Below the pieces are notes generated by a model. That model ran no database searches. It worked only from the letters and a program-made list of their open reading frames with translations, and was not told the DNA's origin. The translations under genes were made by a program, and so were the position numbers. Positions 41,803 through 46,444 of a stretch of 46,444 bases of DNA are shown here, piece by piece; positions within the stretch are counted from its first letter, which is position 1, and every line of letters starts with the position of its first letter. This DNA is from Fuerstiella sp. (GTDB taxonomy: Bacteria; Planctomycetota; Planctomycetia; Planctomycetales; Planctomycetaceae). Where the stretch lies: positions 1 to 46,444 of the forward strand of contig JABABI010000056.1 of NCBI GenBank assembly GCA_014238335.1, written 5' to 3'.

Positions 41803-43920
41803 TCACTCCAGAGCGGACACCGTATCAATCGCCTGAGGATTTGTCTTACTTTGAAACGGCTCACTCACAATCACCTGCCTGAGCAATGTCTGAATCCGGT
41901 AGTCGTCCGCCGCAGTCGCCGCGGCGATCTGATCCAGAGCAATCTGGTCAGCAGCGCCTAATTCACGAGCCAGGCCAAAGGACAGAAGATGCCCGGCCAA
42001 CGCCCGAGTAAATCGGTCTTTCTCTGCAAGGACGGCATCTTTGAACTCAACGACGTTGCCGAATTCGTGCTTTCGAAACAGTTGTCCGGACGTAATCACG
42101 TCACGACCGTTTTCATATTTTTCTCGCCATACGCCGGTGGGATCGTAATTCTCAAGTGCAAATCCCAGCGGGTCGATTTGTTCGTGGCAGCCTCTGCAGT
42201 CCGAACGTTCCCGATGCAGTGCCAGACGTTCTCGCACAGTCAGTTGTTCTTCACCTTCGGCTGGTGTTTCACCAAGAGGAGGGACATCCGCCGGCGGTGG
42301 TTCTGGCGGCTTGTTGAAAATAACGGTCGCAATCCATGCCCCTCGAGTAATCGGCTGAGTACGTTTCGGACCGGACGTCATGGTCATCACTGCAGCATTC
42401 GTAATCACACCGCCATTGCGTCGATCGGTCACCGGCACTCGATTGAAGTTCAACACGGTCACACCGCCACCCCGGCTTTTCCTGTCATTCTCAGAGACAG
42501 TGCGGAGATCTTTGTAAGCATTTTCCAGCAGCCCTGAACGGTAAGTGAAGTCCGAATCGATGAGCTGCGTGATAGGCTGATTTTCAATCAGAACTGTCTC
42601 AAACAGCAGCAGCGGTTCCATCATCATGTGCATACTGGCTCGGTATTTGGAAAAGTAGAAGTCCGGATACTTCTCCCGATTCGGCACGGAGGAAATGATG
42701 CGCTCCAGCTGCAGCCACTGAGACGGAAAGCTGTCGCAAAATCGCTTCAGTTTTCGATGCTTCAGCATTCTGTTCAGTTGGGTATCAAGAACCTCCGGCG
42801 TGCTGAGAGTACCCGCAGCTGCCAGATCCAGCAGAGCCTGGTCCGGAAGACTGCCCCACAGAAAAAATGACAGTCGCGATGCCAGTTCAAAGTCATCAAG
42901 TGCTGCAGCGGTTTCTTCCGATCCCGACTTCTCATAAAGATAAAGAAACTTCGGCGAAGCAATGGTGGCAGCGGCCACGAACTTCATCGCCTCGGTAAAT
43001 GCGACACCTGAATCCAGCTGGCGGGAAACAAAAGCCGCGTACCGATCCAGCAGCTCCTGCTCAACAGGCCGGCGAAAAGCCTGCATCAAAAACGACTCAA
43101 GGCGATGCCGAATTTCCGTAGCGAGGACCGTATCCGCGGCAGGCGCCGCAAAGAACTGATCCCAGACCTCCACGTTCTTCTGCACAAAGTCAGGACTCTG
43201 AGTAATCGACTGCCCCAGTTTCAGAAAAGACTCCATCAGAAGCGGCGACAGCGAAAGATGATCGCCCCGATTGTCGAAGCCATGTTCGGCGCGAAGATCC
43301 TGCGGAAAAGCGGCCACGCCGGCCAGACGTTTCTCAATCATCTGAGACTTCCCCAGTGGCCGACTGCCGACAGTCACCACGTCTGCCATCTTTCCCGTGT
43401 GGGGTTTGAAGTATCCTTTGTGCTCCCGCATCATTCGCTCCGGCAGGGTAAAGACGATACTGCTCAAGCCAAACAGATCCATAACGGCGTTGTTGTACTG
43501 AAAACGATTCATCCGCCGGATGGGCGCGTGTGAGAAGTTTTTCTGCTGCGACACGGATGCGTGCAGCATCTTTCTCAATTCCGTCACCAGATTCCGGCGC
43601 AGCTGCGGGTCAACCTGCGGTTCGTCTTCCGGCGGCATTTCCTCAAGATCAAGCACGTCAATCAGGCTGCGAATCAGTTCGGTGTTGTTTGCCAGACTGC
43701 CGCCGCGCAACGTTGCAAGATTCAGATCTGCTTCGACCTCGGCGGCGGTACCATGACATTTCGCGCAGTGTTTCTGAATTGCAGGCGCTATGATTGTCGT
43801 GAATGGATCATCTTCCACAAAACAGAGACCCGTCGCCGGAACCCCGCACAGCATCGCAAGAATCATCAGTCGCCCAGCGAACCGTCGTCCACCCGTAGTG
43901 CGGGCTGCCAGCCTGCGCAT
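41803..43920 (-). CDS. PSCyt1-DUF1587-DUF1595-DUF1592-DUF1588-DUF1585 planctomycete cytochrome protein
   Basis: The protein has 705 residues if it starts at ATG 43920 (AGGG just upstream); the frame is open to 44007. It has a signal peptide (FAGRLMILAMLCGVPATGLC) and a PSCyt1 domain with CAKCH and LEEMPPEDEP. The DUF1587 region is IRRMNRFQYNNAVMDLFGL, the DUF1595 region LMQAFRRPVEQELLDRYAAF, the DUF1592 region ASPKFLYLYEKSG to ESDFTYRSG-like IDSDFTYRSGLLENAY, the DUF1588 region RSDCRGCHEQIDPLGFALENYDPTG, and the DUF1585 tail ends LLRQVIVSEPFQSK. It carries two heme-type motifs. It is exported and probably cotranscribed with the DUF1552 gene downstream. Gene order with the sulfatase and oxidoreductase upstream suggests a role in envelope or polysaccharide metabolism. 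Confidence 0.92.
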   Translation of the reverse strand: MRRLAARTTGGRRFAGRLMILAMLCGVPATGLCFVEDDPFTTIIAPAIQKHCAKCHGTAAEVEADLNLATLRGGSLANNTELIRSLIDVLDLEEMPPEDEPQVDPQLRRNLVTELRKMLHASVSQQKNFSHAPIRRMNRFQYNNAVMDLFGLSSIVFTLPERMMREHKGYFKPHTGKMADVVTVGSRPLGKSQMIEKRLAGVAAFPQDLRAEHGFDNRGDHLSLSPLLMESFLKLGQSITQSPDFVQKNVEVWDQFFAAPAADTVLATEIRHRLESFLMQAFRRPVEQELLDRYAAFVSRQLDSGVAFTEAMKFVAAATIASPKFLYLYEKSGSEETAAALDDFELASRLSFFLWGSLPDQALLDLAAAGTLSTPEVLDTQLNRMLKHRKLKRFCDSFPSQWLQLERIISSVPNREKYPDFYFSKYRASMHMMMEPLLLFETVLIENQPITQLIDSDFTYRSGLLENAYKDLRTVSENDRKSRGGGVTVLNFNRVPVTDRRNGGVITNAAVMTMTSGPKRTQPITRGAWIATVIFNKPPEPPPADVPPLGETPAEGEEQLTVRERLALHRERSDCRGCHEQIDPLGFALENYDPTGVWREKYENGRDVITSGQLFRKHEFGNVVEFKDAVLAEKDRFTRALAGHLLSFGLARELGAADQIALDQIAAATAADDYRIQTLLRQVIVSEPFQSKTNPQAIDTVSALE

Positions 43921-44184
43921 GCGCCCTGAAGAGTGCCTGGATCGGTTCTTCACTAAACAATTCAGCATTCGGACGAGTTTCCATTCCTGCGGCGAGCAAA
44001 ACATCAAGGCGGGATCGCCACATAGTGTATTTCAGTTCAGCACTGAATTCAACATTTTGCCACCCCGTGGCGCAGTCACGGGGTGCAGTGACCTGCGGTG
44101 TGCCGCGTGTACCTCTCAACACGAACGATGCCGCGGGCCGCTGTCTTATTTCAGGTTTGGCACCCTGAAAGTCGGCCACACTCG

Positions 44185-45705
44185 TCACGGCTGCGGCCAC
44201 GGCAACCCCTGCCACCAGCGGGCACTCGCATGATTGGGCTGCCCAGGCCCCGGAGTGGAACGTCCCTGCTCGATGACTCGACGTAGTTCCGCCGTCAACT
44301 GCTTGACAACCTCAGGATGATCGGCCTGAAGATTCACGGTTTCCTTCGGATCATCATGCAGGTTGTAAAGCTGAACCGGGGGAAGATTTTGTTTCTCTGC
44401 TTCCGCCTCGCGAGGCGGACTCCAGCCACCGGAACCACGACAGAACAACAGCTTCCATTTTCCGCTGCGGACCGCGAAGTGTCCGGATACGGAATGGTGT
44501 ACGACGACATCATGCAACGGCTCCGAAGTCTGCTGCCCCTGCAGCGTGGGCAGCAGACTGACACTGTCTTCCGCGGCTTCGGCCGGCAGGTCATGTCCCA
44601 GCACATCGGCACAGGTCGCCATGACATCCGCCAGCGTGATGGTCTGTTCGCACTGCGAGCCCGGTTCAATTCGTCCGGGCCAGCGAACCGCGAACGGCAC
44701 GCGATGCCCGCCCTCGTAGGCATCTGCCTTCCAGCCTCGCCAGTGCTCATTCAAACGGACGCCCGCTGCATCGAGCCGGGGGAAGTCTGCCTTTGGTGAG
44801 GTTCCGTTGTCGCACGTAAAGATCACGACGGTGTTGTCCGCCTGCTCCGAATCCTTCAACTCGCTCATCAACGTACCGATCGTGGTGTCCGTCTGGATCA
44901 GAAAATCTGCATACTCACTGATCTTCGATGTGCCACGGAAATCTTCGTGGGGTGCGATGGGCGTGTGAGGCGAAGGCAGAGGGACATACAAAAAAAACGG
45001 ACGCTTCTGTTCGGCTCGCTCACGGAGGTAATGCGAACAGCGTTTCGAGTACTCGGCCAGAACGGCACGAAAGTCCCAGTCGTTCACGGCTGGTCCGGCA
45101 GATACCCCGACCATAACGCCGGCTTTCATTTGAGCCGTAATCTTTCCCAGCAGACGTTCGTTCTCATGCCACACGTAGGGTGGCCAGTTGGGGACGTCGT
45201 CGCCGAAGTAGTAGTCGAAGCCGTGGTCGTTCGGCCCGCCAGTGACGGCACCGGTGAAATCAATTTCCGCAAGCTTCTCAGTTGTCCCGCCGCCTTCCGC
45301 CGGCCAGTGCCAGCCCAAATGCCACTTGCCGATGCAGGCGGTGTCATACCCATATTCTCGGAACATCTCCGGCAACGTCAGCCGCGACGGATCGATCAGA
45401 GGACGCTCCCACTTGCCTACGATTCCGCGTTTAAGACGAGACCGCCAGTTGTAGCGGCCGGTCAGCACACTGTATCGCGTCGGCGTGCACACAGCGGACG
45501 TGGAATGAGCATCCGTGAACGACATGCTTTCGTTCATCAACTGGTCGATCGCCGGCGTGCTGAGCCCCATCCTGGCGTTCATCGCCGACACAGAATCAAT
45601 GCCCATGTCATCCGCCAGAATGACAATCACGTTGGGACGATCGGACTCAGCCGCCTGCAACGAGACGGCCAGTGACAACAACGCCAGGATTGTCAATGTT
45701 CTCAT
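44185..45705 (-). CDS. Exported type I sulfatase
   Basis: The protein has 506 residues from the ATG at 45705, where a signal peptide (TLTILALLSLAVSLQAA) begins and AGG lies upstream. The metal ligands are Asp32 and Asp33 (VIVILADDMGID). The formylglycine motif is CTPTR (Cys73-Arg77, AVCTPTRYSVLTGRY), so Cys73 must be oxidised by formylglycine-generating enzyme. GKWHLGW, HTPI and FTCDNGT complete the site. It removes sulfate from sulfated carbohydrates; the specific polymer cannot be told. It lies between the oxidoreductase gene (107 bp) and the DUF1592 gene (264 bp), all on the same strand. Confidence 0.95.
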   Translation of the reverse strand: MRTLTILALLSLAVSLQAAESDRPNVIVILADDMGIDSVSAMNARMGLSTPAIDQLMNESMSFTDAHSTSAVCTPTRYSVLTGRYNWRSRLKRGIVGKWERPLIDPSRLTLPEMFREYGYDTACIGKWHLGWHWPAEGGGTTEKLAEIDFTGAVTGGPNDHGFDYYFGDDVPNWPPYVWHENERLLGKITAQMKAGVMVGVSAGPAVNDWDFRAVLAEYSKRCSHYLRERAEQKRPFFLYVPLPSPHTPIAPHEDFRGTSKISEYADFLIQTDTTIGTLMSELKDSEQADNTVVIFTCDNGTSPKADFPRLDAAGVRLNEHWRGWKADAYEGGHRVPFAVRWPGRIEPGSQCEQTITLADVMATCADVLGHDLPAEAAEDSVSLLPTLQGQQTSEPLHDVVVHHSVSGHFAVRSGKWKLLFCRGSGGWSPPREAEAEKQNLPPVQLYNLHDDPKETVNLQADHPEVVKQLTAELRRVIEQGRSTPGPGQPNHASARWWQGLPWPQP

Positions 45706-45812
45706 GGGAACCTGATCTGCTGAACATAACGTCATGGAAGCATAACCAACAGGAATGTTCTGTCTGCCACGTGTCGCGCGTGTATCACAGGCAATACGTT
45801 CGCCGGTCGTAA

Positions 45813-46444
45813 TCACGTGCTCTGTACGGCATCGACTTTCCAGCCTGAGCGGAACTCAGGCACCAGGTATTCTTCGACGTTGTTGTTTCCGCTTGCAGCG
45901 AACGTACTCCCATCCCAGTCAAATCCGCCGCCGGCACGAAATGCGGTATTGGCCAGCAGAACAGATTCCGCCAGCGGGCCCGTGTAGTCGACAAAATCGC
46001 AGCTCGAACGAGGGCCGCCTTTGCAGGCGTTGATCCATTCCCGGTGAAAACCGGGTGACCTGGCGATGGTCTGCGGGGGCGCTTCCGCCTGACTGCCGTC
46101 AGTCAACGTCACCTTGTAGCCGTCGAATCCGGCTGCCATGGTTCCCTTTTCGCCGATGAACAGTGTGTTGCCATACTTGCTGGTGTTGTGCTGTTTGAAC
46201 ACTTCGTCCAGAGAACCGTGCCACCAGTGCAGAGTGAGCGGTCCATGCCCGTCTTCAGCCGGAAACTCCAGTCGAGTCTTCATCGATTGGGGCGTTCGAA
46301 GGGGATCGATATCTTCGGCTGCCGGGACCGCATCCAGATCGACTCGATTCGGATACTTCAGCTGCAGCGCCCAAAAGGGAATGTCCAGGATATGGCACCC
46401 GAAGTTCCCTGCTTCGCCGGTGCCATAATCCCACCAGAAACGCC
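45813..46444 (-). CDS. Gfo/Idh/MocA family oxidoreductase, C-terminal part (5' end outside window)
   Basis: The frame is open to the right edge and only the last 210 residues or so are visible. They contain the typical family segments: RFWWDYGTGEAGNFGCHILD (metal-free dehydrogenase C-terminal domain), NTLFIGEKGTMAAG, FHREWINACKGG, and LLANTAFRAGG. Planctomycete members are often Tat-exported and act on sugars or sugar acids with NAD(P), but the N-terminus with the Rossmann fold is missing here. It is upstream of the sulfatase gene on the same strand, so an operon is likely. Confidence 0.88.
   Translation of the reverse strand, partial: RFWWDYGTGEAGNFGCHILDIPFWALQLKYPNRVDLDAVPAAEDIDPLRTPQSMKTRLEFPAEDGHGPLTLHWWHGSLDEVFKQHNTSKYGNTLFIGEKGTMAAGFDGYKVTLTDGSQAEAPPQTIARSPGFHREWINACKGGPRSSCDFVDYTGPLAESVLLANTAFRAGGGFDWDGSTFAASGNNNVEEYLVPEFRSGWKVDAVQST

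Noticed and set aside
1..46444. CRISPR array, toxin-antitoxin pair, restriction system or other antiphage island
   Set aside because: No regularly spaced direct repeats and no recognisable effector or antitoxin genes were seen despite the integrase hotspot at the left end.

Overview
This window looks like a piece of a Planctomycetota chromosome, probably order Planctomycetales. The evidence is the density of families largely restricted to that phylum: a DUF1559 prepilin-like protein, planctomycete-type cytochrome (PSCyt1) domains, the DUF1553+DUF1501 and DUF1592+DUF1552 gene pairs, a sulfatase, BatA/VWA membrane proteins, and the short Lys/Glu-tailed 'small basic protein' shared by Planctomycetes and Verrucomicrobia. 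GC looks moderately high and even. I cannot name the genus from the sequence alone.

Layout. (1) 1-1.6 kb is an integration hotspot. The C-terminus of a plus-strand tyrosine recombinase runs into a minus-strand tRNA-Leu(UAA), and its stop codon lies in the anticodon loop. A second, frameshifted tyrosine recombinase lies on the other side. (2) 1.6-5.5 kb holds a short gene-poor stretch, a Cys-rich exported four-helix-bundle copper-binding protein (Csp1/DUF326-like) and, divergent from it, an exported cytochrome/WD40 protein. (3) 5.5-11 kb holds recG, a zinc-dependent dehydrogenase, a small acidic lipoprotein with a clear terminator, and a DUF1559 protein. (4) 11-15.4 kb holds a heptaheme cytochrome c translationally coupled (ATGA) to a polytopic membrane protein, and a GDPD/PLC-like exported phosphodiesterase. 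(5) 15.4-20.3 kb holds a REP-like palindrome and two coupled VWA membrane proteins. (6) 20.5-24.7 kb holds an apparent operon of a small membrane protein, ligA and an FHA-GAF-histidine kinase. (7) 24.8-28.2 kb holds a GT-C-type membrane glycosyltransferase, the small basic protein and a membrane-anchored C39-like peptidase. (8) 28.2-38 kb holds a DUF1553/DUF1501 pair, an FG-GAP protein, an FHA-GAF-class III cyclase and a PQQ-propeller protein. (9) 38-46.4 kb holds a long non-coding stretch, an OprO/OprP-type porin, DUF1552 and DUF1592 proteins, a sulfatase and a truncated Gfo/Idh/MocA oxidoreductase.

How the genes may work together (inference). The right half is dominated by exported proteins of the kind planctomycetes use at the cell envelope and for polysaccharide turnover: c-type cytochrome-bearing DUF1553/DUF1592 proteins with their Tat-exported DUF1501/DUF1552 partners, a sulfatase, an oxidoreductase, propeller proteins and a porin. 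Two signalling proteins share an FHA-GAF front end but have different outputs, a histidine kinase and a nucleotide cyclase with atypical specificity residues. No CRISPR array, rRNA, intact insertion sequence or recognisable antiphage system was seen. The most unusual items are the tRNA-Leu flanked by two recombinases, the Cys-rich copper-storage-like protein, the coupled heptaheme cytochrome/membrane protein unit and the atypical cyclase.
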